NCBI GenBank assembly: GCA_013824015.1
Contig: PNNC01000200.1
Location: 1-36,471, forward strand
DNA from: Polaromonas sp.
GTDB taxonomy: Bacteria > Pseudomonadota > Gammaproteobacteria > Burkholderiales > Burkholderiaceae_C
Length of the DNA stretch: 36,471 nt
Direction of reading: 5' to 3'
Each line of letters begins with the position of its first letter. Position 1 is the first letter of the stretch. The notes beneath the pieces are model-generated. The model was not told the origin of the DNA, made no database searches, and worked only from the letters and a program-made list of their open reading frames with translations. The translations under genes were made by a program, and so were the position numbers. Positions 17,098-24,704 of this stretch are shown one piece after another.

Positions 17098-18405
17098 TCA
17101 GCGGGAAACCAGCTGCTCCTGCTGCATCTGGTCGGCGGCGGTTTCCCGCCGGCGAATCACATGCGCCCTGGCGCCATCGACCAGCAGCTCGGCGGCACGG
17201 CCGCGCGTGTTGTAGTTGCTGGCCATGCTCATGCAATAGGCGCCTGCCGACAACACCGCCAGGCAGTCACCGGCCTGAACCGCCAACGCGCGGTCGCGGC
17301 CTATCCAGTCCCCGCTCTCGCAGACCGGTCCCACCACGTCGTAGATGGTCGGCGGCATGGCCGAGGAGGCCACGACCGGCACGATGGCGTGGAAGGCCTG
17401 GTACATCGCCGGGCGCGGCAGGTCGTTCATCGCGGCGTCAATGATGCAGAAATTTTTCTGTTCGCCGGGCTTGAGGTAGAGCACCTCGGTCAGGCAGACG
17501 CCGGCATTGCCGATCAGCGAACGGCCGGGTTCTATCATCAGTTTTTTGCCACCATAGCCGCGCGCGTCCAGCCTGGCCAGCAGCAACTGCCACAGGGCAT
17601 CCGCCGCCGGCGGCGTGTCCTGGTTGTAGTTGATGCCCAGGCCGCCGCCAAAATCGATGTGATGGATGGGAATGCCGGCCGCCTCGATGGCCGCGACCAG
17701 GTCCAGCACGCGGTCCATCGCGTCCAGGTAGGGCGTCGTCTCGGTGATCTGCGAGCCAATGTGGCAATCGATGCCGGCGACCTTCAACCCGGGCAGTGCC
17801 GCCGCATGCCGGTAGATGCGCAGCGCGTCTTCATGCGCCACGCCGAACTTGTTGCCTTTGAGGCCGGTCGAGATGTAGGGATGGGTCTTGGGGTCCACAT
17901 TGGGATTGACCCGGATGCTGACCGGCGCCACCTGGCCCATGGCCACGGCCACCTCCGACAACACATCGAGTTCGGCTTCGCTTTCGACGTTGAAGCAGCC
18001 AATGCCTGCCGCCAGCGCCTGCCGCATTTCCGCGCGGGTTTTGCCGACGCCCGAAAAAATCACCTTGCGCAGATCACCGCCTGCGGCCCGCACGCGTTCG
18101 AGCTCACCGCCCGAGACGATGTCAAAACCGCAACCCGCTTCTGCAAACACCTGCAGCACGCCGAGCGAGGAGTTGGCTTTCATGGCGTAGCAGATCTGCG
18201 CATCGCGCCCGGCGAAACCCTGCTGGTAAGCGGCCAGTGCCGACAACATGGCAGCCCTGGAGTACACAAACAGCGGCGTGCCGTGTTCGCGGGCCAGCGC
18301 GTCGAGGCTGGCCTGTTCCAGATGCAGCCGGCCGTGCCGGTAGGCCAGCTGGGGTGCGCCCGGCAACTCGGTGGCGGACGTGCTGGAGGAGGTCGCGGGG
18401 TTCAT
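17098..18405 (-). CDS. lysA: Diaminopimelate decarboxylase
   Basis: PLP enzyme that decarboxylates meso-diaminopimelate to L-lysine, 435 residues, fold-type III. The PLP lysine lies in CYAMKANSS; also seen are the HIGSQ motif, the phosphate-binding GGGLGINY, EPGRSL and the active-site CESGD. The frame continues upstream through the lptM region, but ATG 18405 overlaps the lptM stop by four bases (ATGA), fixing the start and implying coupled translation. The first ~20 residues are Ser/Thr-rich and poorly conserved-looking. The lptM-lysA pairing is common in proteobacteria and often continues with dapF; here it ends at the msrQ side with no dapF. Confidence 0.97.
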   Translation of the reverse strand: MNPATSSSTSATELPGAPQLAYRHGRLHLEQASLDALAREHGTPLFVYSRAAMLSALAAYQQGFAGRDAQICYAMKANSSLGVLQVFAEAGCGFDIVSGGELERVRAAGGDLRKVIFSGVGKTRAEMRQALAAGIGCFNVESEAELDVLSEVAVAMGQVAPVSIRVNPNVDPKTHPYISTGLKGNKFGVAHEDALRIYRHAAALPGLKVAGIDCHIGSQITETTPYLDAMDRVLDLVAAIEAAGIPIHHIDFGGGLGINYNQDTPPAADALWQLLLARLDARGYGGKKLMIEPGRSLIGNAGVCLTEVLYLKPGEQKNFCIIDAAMNDLPRPAMYQAFHAIVPVVASSAMPPTIYDVVGPVCESGDWIGRDRALAVQAGDCLAVLSAGAYCMSMASNYNTRGRAAELLVDGARAHVIRRRETAADQMQQEQLVSR

Positions 18406-18680
18406 CGCGGAGCCGAGCTGGAGGGGGCGGCAGGCGGCGGCTGCGGGATGTCGGGCGTCGCCACCGGGGAACCGATGGGGGTTGCCGGTGTGGCCGGGGT
18501 GGCGCCTGCCGAGGGCAGCGCTTTCGGCGGTGGCGGGAAAAACAGCGGGCCCTTCTGGCCGCAAGCGCCCAGGCCGGCTGTTGCGGCCACGGCCAGCGCC
18601 AGGGTGCAAAAGCCATGAGACGCGAAGGAAGCGCGTGCACGGCCTAGAATTTGAGTTCGAATGTGGGATCTTGCAAACAT
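18402..18680 (-). CDS. lptM: LptM-type small lipoprotein (YifL family)
   Basis: 92-residue outer-membrane lipoprotein. The signal (~22-39) ends in the lipobox LGAC with lipidated C40, followed at once by the family signature [10 protein letters not shown]. The remainder is a Pro/Ala/Ser-rich tail. In E. coli LptM helps mature the LptDE lipopolysaccharide translocon; a similar role here is inferred from family. The start MFARSH at 18680 gives a rather long, Arg-rich n-region, but no other Met is available. It overlaps lysA by four bases and faces cyaY with only 12 bp between start codons. Confidence 0.88.
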   Translation of the reverse strand: MFARSHIRTQILGRARASFASHGFCTLALAVAATAGLGACGQKGPLFFPPPPKALPSAGATPATPATPIGSPVATPDIPQPPPAAPSSSAPR

Positions 18681-18692
18681 GATGGGATTGTA

Positions 18693-19028
18693 ATGACGGA
18701 CCTGGAATACCTGGACCATGCGGAGGCTGCGCTTCGGGCCATTGAGATGGCCTGCGACCGCATCAACGACGAGACCGATGCGGATGTGGACAACCAGCGT
18801 ACCGGCGGCATGATCACCCTGAGTTTTGCCAACCGCAGCCAGATCATCATCAACCTGCAAAAGCCCTTGCAGGAAATCTGGCTCGCCGCACGCGCCGGCG
18901 GCTTTCACTACAAACGCGTGGACGGCCAGTGGCGCGACACCAAGGATGGCAGCGAGCTGTTTGCCGGCTTGTCGCGGTATGCCAGCGAGCAGGCCGGCCA
19001 GCCGCTGGTGTTCACGGCCCCCGGCTGA
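18693..19028 (+). CDS. cyaY: Iron-sulfur cluster assembly protein CyaY (frataxin)
   Basis: 111-residue cytosolic frataxin homologue that binds iron and modulates IscS-dependent Fe-S assembly. The N-terminal helix is strongly acidic ([16 protein letters not shown], then DDETDADVD-like), followed by the beta-sheet with [26 protein letters not shown] and GGFHYK. The frame is open to 18651, but the family start is MTDLEYLDH at ATG 18693. Divergent from lptM-lysA, as in many proteobacteria; with 12 bp between starts each promoter must lie inside the other gene. Convergent with ponA, 6 bp between stops. Confidence 0.95.
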   Translation: MTDLEYLDHAEAALRAIEMACDRINDETDADVDNQRTGGMITLSFANRSQIIINLQKPLQEIWLAARAGGFHYKRVDGQWRDTKDGSELFAGLSRYASEQAGQPLVFTAPG

Positions 19029-19034
19029 TCCAGC

Positions 19035-21461
19035 CTAGTTCTTGAACAGATCGAGGATCCGTTTTCTTTCATCACCGGGCGGCGGCGACTGGATCGCGGC
19101 ACCGGGGGGCACCGGCTGGCCCTGGATCGGGTTGTCGGCGCCGGCGCCCGGGGCGGGTTTGTCGCTCAGGCCGACGCTGCTGATGCCTGAGCCCTTGGCG
19201 TATTCGTCATAAAACCATTCACCGCCGATATTGACCACCCCTTCAGGCGGCGTGAATTCGGTGACCGGCACGCCCTTGAGCGCATATTCCATGAAGTTGA
19301 TCCAGACCGGCAGGCTCAGGCCGCCGCCGGTTTCCCGGTCGCCCAGTTTTTTGGGCGTGTCGTAACCCATCCAGACCGCGGCCGTCAGCGTCGGCTGGTA
19401 ACCGACGAACCAGGTGTCGATCGAGTCGTTGGTGGTGCCGGTCTTGCCGTACAGGTCGGGCCGTTTCAGCGTGGCCTGGGCCTTGGCGGCGGTGCCGCTG
19501 CGCGCGACTTCCTGCAGCAGGCTGGACATGATGAAGGCATTGCGGGCCTCGATGCCGCGCACCGACTCGTCCAGCCCGGGGACCGGCGTCTCGATCACGG
19601 TGCGGCCCTTCTGGTCGGTGATTTTGGTGATCAGGTAGGGATTGACACGGTAGCCGCCATTGGCGAACACCGAATAACCGATGGCCATCTGCAGCGGCGT
19701 GACTGATCCGGCGCCCAGCGCCATGGTCAGGTAGGCCGGGTGTTTCTCGCCGTCAAAGCCGAAATGGGTGGTCCATTCCTGGGCATATTTGGGCCCGACG
19801 GCCTGCAGCACGCGGATCGAGATCATGTTTTTCGATTTGGCCAGGCCGCGGCGCAAGCTCATCGGCCCGTCGAAGGTGCCGTCGTAGTTTTTGGGCTCCC
19901 AGGGCTGGCCGCCGGTGACACCGGCATCAAAAAACAGCGGCGCATCGTTGACCACGGTCGCTGGCGTGAAGCCCTTTTCCAGCGCTGCCGAGTAGATAAA
20001 GGGCTTGAAGCTGGAGCCAGGCTGGCGCCAGGCCTGCGTGACGTGGTTGAACTTGTTTTTTTCGTAGTCGAAACCACCGACCAGCGCCCGCACGGCACCA
20101 TTGCGCGGATCAATCGCGACAAACGCGCCTTCGACTTCGGGCAGCTGCGTGATTTCCCAGGTGTTTTTGGGTGTTTTTGTCACGCGGATCAGGGCGCCGC
20201 GCCGGATCCGGATGTTGGGCGCCGCCTTGTCGGACAGGCCGGACTGGGCGGGTTTGAGCCCATCGCCGGTGATCTCGATGGTTTCGCTGTTCTGGCGAAC
20301 CGCGACGATCTTTTTCGGTCCGGCTTCAAGGACAACGGCCGACATCACGTCGTCGTTGTCGGGGTTGTCCGCCAGGGCATCGTCGATGGCGTCTTCGGTT
20401 TCCTGCGGGTCGGTGGACAGCTCAATGAATTTCTCGGGGCCGCGGTAGATCTGCCGCCGCTCGTAGTCCATGATGCCCTTGCGCAAAGCCTTGTACGCCA
20501 CCGTCTGGTCGGCAGCGCGCAGGGTGGTGAACACATTGAGTCCGCGCGTGTAGGTTTCGTCGCCGTACTGGCTGAAGACCAGCTGGCGAACGGTTTCAGC
20601 GACAAACTCGGCGTGCACCCGGCCGCTGTCCGGCCCGGACCGGACCTTGAGCTGCTCGGCCTTGGCCTCGTCGGCCTGGGCCTGGGTAATGAAGCCGTTG
20701 GCCTGCATGCGCTCAATGATGTAGAGCTGGCGCGCCTTGGCGCGCTTCGGGTTGCTCACCGGGTTGTAGGCCGACGGGGCCTTGGGCAGTCCTGCCAGCA
20801 TGGCCGCTTCGGCAATGCTGACGTCCTTGAGCGGTTTGCCGAAATAGGCTTCCGAGGCCGCCGCGAAACCATAAGCGCGTTGCCCCAGAAAAATCTGGTT
20901 CATGTAGATCTCGAGGATCTGGTTCTTGCTGAGCAGGTGCTCCAGCTTGAAGGTCAGCAGCATCTCGTAGATCTTGCGCGTGTAGCTTTTTTCGGTGGAC
21001 AGGTAGACATTGCGCGCCACCTGCATGGTGATGGTCGAGGCGCCCTGGCTCTTGGCGCGGCCCATGTTGGCCAGGCCGGCGCGGATGACACCGATGTAGT
21101 CGACACCGCCATGCGAGAAAAAGCGCGCATCCTCAATCGCCAGCACCGCATCCTTCATCACCGTGGGGATGTCCGCGATAGGCGTGAGGTTGCGGCGCTC
21201 CTCGCCAAACTCGCCCAGCAGCACCCCATCGGACGAGTAGACGCGCAAGGGCAGCTTGGGCCGGTAGTCCAGCAGATCCGACACATCCGGCAAGTTGGGA
21301 TAAGCCACGGCCAGGGCAATCGCCACGACCATCAGGACGGACACCGCGCCGGCCAGCACCACCCCCAGGCTCCATGCCACAGCCCTCAGCAGGGCGGGCA
21401 GCCAGGTCAGGCGATGGGCGGTCGAAGCGCCGGTGTCGGAGGGCGGGGAATTTGAAGCCAT
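19035..21461 (-). CDS. mrcA: Penicillin-binding protein 1A (bifunctional peptidoglycan synthase)
   Basis: 808-residue class A PBP that polymerises and cross-links peptidoglycan. A membrane anchor (~28-53) is followed by the GT51 glycosyltransferase with catalytic E110 in AIEDARFFSHGG, a linker and OB-like insert, and the transpeptidase with SXXK at S483-K486 (GSSFKPF), SXN at S543-N545 (SKN) and KTG at K673 (GKTGTT). The Pro-rich C-terminal tail ends DLFKN. The gene is divergent from pilM, the standard arrangement in Proteobacteria. No Shine-Dalgarno sequence precedes ATG 21461, and a TTGACA/ATTAGA pair ends almost at the start codon, so a leaderless transcript is possible. Confidence 0.97.
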   Translation of the reverse strand: MASNSPPSDTGASTAHRLTWLPALLRAVAWSLGVVLAGAVSVLMVVAIALAVAYPNLPDVSDLLDYRPKLPLRVYSSDGVLLGEFGEERRNLTPIADIPTVMKDAVLAIEDARFFSHGGVDYIGVIRAGLANMGRAKSQGASTITMQVARNVYLSTEKSYTRKIYEMLLTFKLEHLLSKNQILEIYMNQIFLGQRAYGFAAASEAYFGKPLKDVSIAEAAMLAGLPKAPSAYNPVSNPKRAKARQLYIIERMQANGFITQAQADEAKAEQLKVRSGPDSGRVHAEFVAETVRQLVFSQYGDETYTRGLNVFTTLRAADQTVAYKALRKGIMDYERRQIYRGPEKFIELSTDPQETEDAIDDALADNPDNDDVMSAVVLEAGPKKIVAVRQNSETIEITGDGLKPAQSGLSDKAAPNIRIRRGALIRVTKTPKNTWEITQLPEVEGAFVAIDPRNGAVRALVGGFDYEKNKFNHVTQAWRQPGSSFKPFIYSAALEKGFTPATVVNDAPLFFDAGVTGGQPWEPKNYDGTFDGPMSLRRGLAKSKNMISIRVLQAVGPKYAQEWTTHFGFDGEKHPAYLTMALGAGSVTPLQMAIGYSVFANGGYRVNPYLITKITDQKGRTVIETPVPGLDESVRGIEARNAFIMSSLLQEVARSGTAAKAQATLKRPDLYGKTGTTNDSIDTWFVGYQPTLTAAVWMGYDTPKKLGDRETGGGLSLPVWINFMEYALKGVPVTEFTPPEGVVNIGGEWFYDEYAKGSGISSVGLSDKPAPGAGADNPIQGQPVPPGAAIQSPPPGDERKRILDLFKN

Positions 21462-21466
21462 GGAGG

Positions 21467-21496
21467 TCTAATGTAAGTGCGCGCCAGCATTGTCAA
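21467..21496 (-). promoter_or_regulatory. Possible promoter of mrcA
   Basis: Minus strand TTGACA (21491-21496), 18 bases, ATTAGA (21467-21472). The -35 is perfect, the -10 weak. The start of transcription would fall at or beside the ATG (21461). The rest of the 21497-21694 gap, which must hold the pilM promoter, also contains a plus-strand TTGACA at 21608-21613 with no good -10. Confidence 0.3.
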
Positions 21497-21730
21497 AATT
21501 GCCCGTTGCAAGCGACCGGGGGCAGAGCGGGGATTTCACATTTTGCATTTATTGGGGGCTGGTTGCTTGTTCAACAAACCGCCAAAACTCGCCGAAAGCG
21601 TCAACTTTTGACAACGGTGATGGTAAGCCAAAATCGAAAAATCCTTTGTTGTACAAGGGCCTTACTGATAGCATTCAAGTGATTTCTTAAGTTTGTGGGG
21701 CTGAAAGCCAGCCGTCATTTGGGGACCGTC

Positions 21731-22810
21731 TTGATCTCTTTGGGATCCTTATTTAACCGTCAATCGTCAGCCTTGCTGGGTCTGGACATCAGTTCGTCAA
21801 GCGTCAAGCTGGTGGAACTGAGCCGCGACAAAGCCGGCAATCTCGTGCTTGACCGATGTGCCATCGAGCCCCTCGAGCGGGGCTGGATTACCGACGGCAA
21901 TGTGGAAAAGTTCGAAGAAGTGGCCGAGGCGGTGCGCCGGGTCGTCAAGAAAAGCGGGACCCGGACCAAAAACGTGGCCATGGCCTTGCCGGCGTCGGCG
22001 GTCATCACCAAAAAAATCATTCTCCCTGGCGGCATGAGCGAGCAGGAGCTCGAAATCCAGGTGGAAGCCGAGGCCAACCAGTACATTCCGTTTTCGCTCG
22101 ACGAGGTCAGCCTCGACTTTTGCGTGGTCGGTCCCAGCGCCAGCTCGGTCGGCGATGTCGAGGTGCTGATCGCGGCATCGCGCAAGGAAAAAGTCAATGA
22201 CCGGCAGGGTCTGGCCGAGGCCGCGGGTCTGAAGCCGGTGGTGGTCGACGTCGAGTCGTATGCATCGCGCCTGGCCACCGCGCGCCTGATCGAGAACCTG
22301 CCCAACAAGGGGCTGGACACCATGGTCGCCCTGTTTGAAGTGGGCGCCCTCACCACCAGCATGCAGGTCATCAAGAATGATGAAGTCCTGTATGAGCGTG
22401 ACCAGGCCTTCGGTGGTGCCCAGTTGACGCAGCTGATCGTGCGCCAGTATGGCTTTTCGCCGGAAGAGGCCGAGAGCAAAAAACGCAGCGGCGACCTGCC
22501 GGACGATTACGGCTCCAGCGTGCTCAAGCCCTTTGTCGACAGCATGGCCCAGGAAATCGGCCGCGCGCTCCAGTTCTTTTTCACCAGCACGCCGCACAAC
22601 AAGGTGGATCACGTGATGCTGGCCGGCGGCTCTTCGGCCTTGCCGGGTTTGACCGATGCGGTGACCCAGCAAACCTCCTTTGCCTGCATGGTGGCCAACC
22701 CCTTCGAGGGCATGACGCTGGGCGCCAATGTCCGGGAAAACAAGATGAAGCGTGAGGCGTCGTCTTACCTGACGTCCTGTGGCCTGGCCTTGCGGAGGTT
22801 CTTCCAGTGA
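21731..22810 (+). CDS. pilM: Type IV pilus assembly protein PilM
   Basis: Actin-like (FtsA-fold) cytosolic ATPase that anchors the PilNOPQ alignment complex, ~360 residues. Visible are the phosphate-1 region LLGLDISSSSVKLVEL, phosphate-2-like TMVALFEVGA and adenosine-loop VMLAGGSSALPG. The start is uncertain: the frame opens at GTG 21695, but the first 12 codons look unlike the family, and TTG 21731, six bases after a GGGGA, gives MISLGSLFNRQ, closer to what I expect. First gene of pilMNOPQ; its last four bases (GTGA) overlap pilN. Divergent from mrcA. Confidence 0.94.
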   Translation: MISLGSLFNRQSSALLGLDISSSSVKLVELSRDKAGNLVLDRCAIEPLERGWITDGNVEKFEEVAEAVRRVVKKSGTRTKNVAMALPASAVITKKIILPGGMSEQELEIQVEAEANQYIPFSLDEVSLDFCVVGPSASSVGDVEVLIAASRKEKVNDRQGLAEAAGLKPVVVDVESYASRLATARLIENLPNKGLDTMVALFEVGALTTSMQVIKNDEVLYERDQAFGGAQLTQLIVRQYGFSPEEAESKKRSGDLPDDYGSSVLKPFVDSMAQEIGRALQFFFTSTPHNKVDHVMLAGGSSALPGLTDAVTQQTSFACMVANPFEGMTLGANVRENKMKREASSYLTSCGLALRRFFQ

Positions 22811-23451
22811 TTCTGGTCAATTTACTTCCCCACCGTGAAGCGGCCCGCAAACGCAGGCGCGAGGCCTTTTTTGTGGCCCTGGGCATCGCGGCCCTGGCTG
22901 GCGGCCTGATCTGCGGCGCCGTGTACTCCTGGTACCAGGCGCAGATTTCGGACCAGCAAGCCAAAAATACCTTCATCAAGTCGGAAATCACCCGGCTTGA
23001 AAGCCAGATCAAGGAAATCGCCGGCCTGCAGCAGGAAATTGCCGCCCTGCGTGCGCGTCAGGGCGCTGTCGAGGACCTGCAGGGCAACCGCAACCTGCCG
23101 GTCTACCTGCTGGATGAACTGGTCCGGCAATTGCCCGACGGCGTCTACCTGAGCACCATGAAGCAGGACAACCAGACCGTGATGCTGACCGGGGTGGCCC
23201 AGTCCAACGAGCGGGTGTCGGAACTGCTGCGCAATCTGAGCAACAACAGCCCGTGGCTGACACGGCCGGAGCTGATTGAAATCACCGGTAAAACGCTCGC
23301 ACTGAGCCCGCGGGACCAGCGCCGCGTGTCCAATTTCTCGATGCGTGTATCGCTCAAACGCGCAACCGATGTGCAAAAGGCAGCAACTCCGGCAGGCCCT
23401 GCAGCGGCCAAACCCGCAGCAGCCGCCGCCCCTGCGGCGGCCAAGAGCTGA
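22807..23451 (+). CDS. pilN: Type IV pilus assembly protein PilN
   Basis: 214-residue bitopic inner-membrane protein. The conserved cytosolic N-terminus MILVNLLPHREAARKRR docks into PilM; it is followed by a membrane segment (~22-44), a coiled coil (~45-90) and a periplasmic ferredoxin-like domain. It dimerises with PilO. The start is GTG 22807, overlapping the pilM stop by four bases. The final ~25 residues are an Ala/Pro-rich low-complexity tail. Confidence 0.96.
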   Translation: MILVNLLPHREAARKRRREAFFVALGIAALAGGLICGAVYSWYQAQISDQQAKNTFIKSEITRLESQIKEIAGLQQEIAALRARQGAVEDLQGNRNLPVYLLDELVRQLPDGVYLSTMKQDNQTVMLTGVAQSNERVSELLRNLSNNSPWLTRPELIEITGKTLALSPRDQRRVSNFSMRVSLKRATDVQKAATPAGPAAAKPAAAAAPAAAKS

Positions 23452-23478
23452 CGGCCGGGTCACGAACAGGCACTGAAC

Positions 23479-24147
23479 ATGGCTAAAGTCAACATCAATT
23501 TTGCCGCGATCCAGGAAGGCGTGAGAGCCCAATTCGTCGGCCTCAACCCGAACGATCCGCCGTCCTGGCCGGCCATCCCGCGTTATCTGCTGTGTGTGTT
23601 TGTCACCGTTGCAGTGGTGGTGGCCTTGTGGTTTGTCTGGCTCAGTTCTTCCGACGAGGAGCTGAAGGCGGAACAGGCCAAGGAAGTGCAGCTGCGGGAA
23701 GACTTCACGAAAAAGCTGGTGCAGGCCGTCAACCTCGAGGCGCTCAAGAAACAGCGCGAGCAGGTCCAGCAGTATGTGACCCAGCTGGAGAAACAGTTGC
23801 CGAGCAAGGCCGAGATGGATGCGCTGCTTTCGGACATCAACCAGGCCGGCCTGGGCCGCAGCCTGCAGTTCGAGCTGTTCCGGCCCGGGCAGGTCAGCGT
23901 GAAGGATTACTACGCAGAGTTGCCGATTGCGATCAAGGTCACCGGCCGCTACCACGACATCGGTGCATTTGCCGCCGACATCGCCAACCTGTCGCGCATC
24001 GTCACCCTGAACAACATCGCGATCACGCCCGTCAAGGACGGCATGATGAGCATGGACAGCACGGCCAAGACCTTCCGCTACCTCGATCCGGACGAGATCG
24101 CCTCGCAGCGCAAGGCCACGCCGGCTGCCAAGGGAGCCGCCAAATGA
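23479..24147 (+). CDS. pilO: Type IV pilus assembly protein PilO
   Basis: 222-residue partner of PilN, with a short cytosolic N-terminus, membrane segment ~36-54, a strongly charged coiled coil (~58-110) and a periplasmic ferredoxin-like domain containing KVTGRYHDIGAFAADIANL. It links the inner-membrane PilM/N platform to the lipoprotein PilP. The spacing from pilN is 27 bases; the stop overlaps the pilP start (ATGA). Confidence 0.96.
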   Translation: MAKVNINFAAIQEGVRAQFVGLNPNDPPSWPAIPRYLLCVFVTVAVVVALWFVWLSSSDEELKAEQAKEVQLREDFTKKLVQAVNLEALKKQREQVQQYVTQLEKQLPSKAEMDALLSDINQAGLGRSLQFELFRPGQVSVKDYYAELPIAIKVTGRYHDIGAFAADIANLSRIVTLNNIAITPVKDGMMSMDSTAKTFRYLDPDEIASQRKATPAAKGAAK

Positions 24148-24704
24148 AGCTGGCCAGCATTCGCGACATGACGCCGCTGGTACTCGCGCTGAGTGCCTGT
24201 TTGGGTCTGGTGGCCTGCGGATCCTCCGAGCATGAAGAACTGCAGCAGTGGATGAGCGAGCAGCGGAGCCAGACCCGGCCCAGAATCCAGCCTTTGCCGG
24301 AGCCGACCAAATTTTCGCCGCAGGCCTATACCCAGGAGGGCGCCATCGAGCCTTTCAGCAGCCAGAAACTGCTGCAGGCCCTCAAACGCGACTCCAACCA
24401 GGCGACTGCCAATGCCGGCCTGATCGCGCCGGAGCTGAACCGCCGCAAGGAGCCGCTGGAAGCCATGCCGCTGGACGCCGTGGTGATGGTGGGAAGCCTC
24501 ATCAAGCAGGGGCAACCGGTGGCGCTGATCCGGGTGGACAGCCTGCTGTACCAGGTGCGTGTCGGCAACTACCTGGGTCAGAACTACGGACGCATCACGA
24601 AAATTTCTGAAACCGAGCTGGCCCTGCGCGAAATCGTGCAGGACGCTGCAGGTGAATGGACCGAGCGGATGGCGAACATACAGCTTCAAGAGGGATCAAA
24701 ATGA
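24144..24704 (+). CDS. pilP: Type IV pilus assembly lipoprotein PilP
   Basis: 186-residue lipoprotein. The signal ends in lipobox LVAC with C25. After a flexible region (~30-80) comes the beta-sandwich domain with MVGSLIKQGQPVALIRV and VRVGNYLGQNYGRI, which contacts the N0/N1 region of the secretin PilQ. It bridges PilNO and PilQ across the periplasm. It overlaps pilO and pilQ by four bases each. Confidence 0.96.
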   Translation: MKLASIRDMTPLVLALSACLGLVACGSSEHEELQQWMSEQRSQTRPRIQPLPEPTKFSPQAYTQEGAIEPFSSQKLLQALKRDSNQATANAGLIAPELNRRKEPLEAMPLDAVVMVGSLIKQGQPVALIRVDSLLYQVRVGNYLGQNYGRITKISETELALREIVQDAAGEWTERMANIQLQEGSK

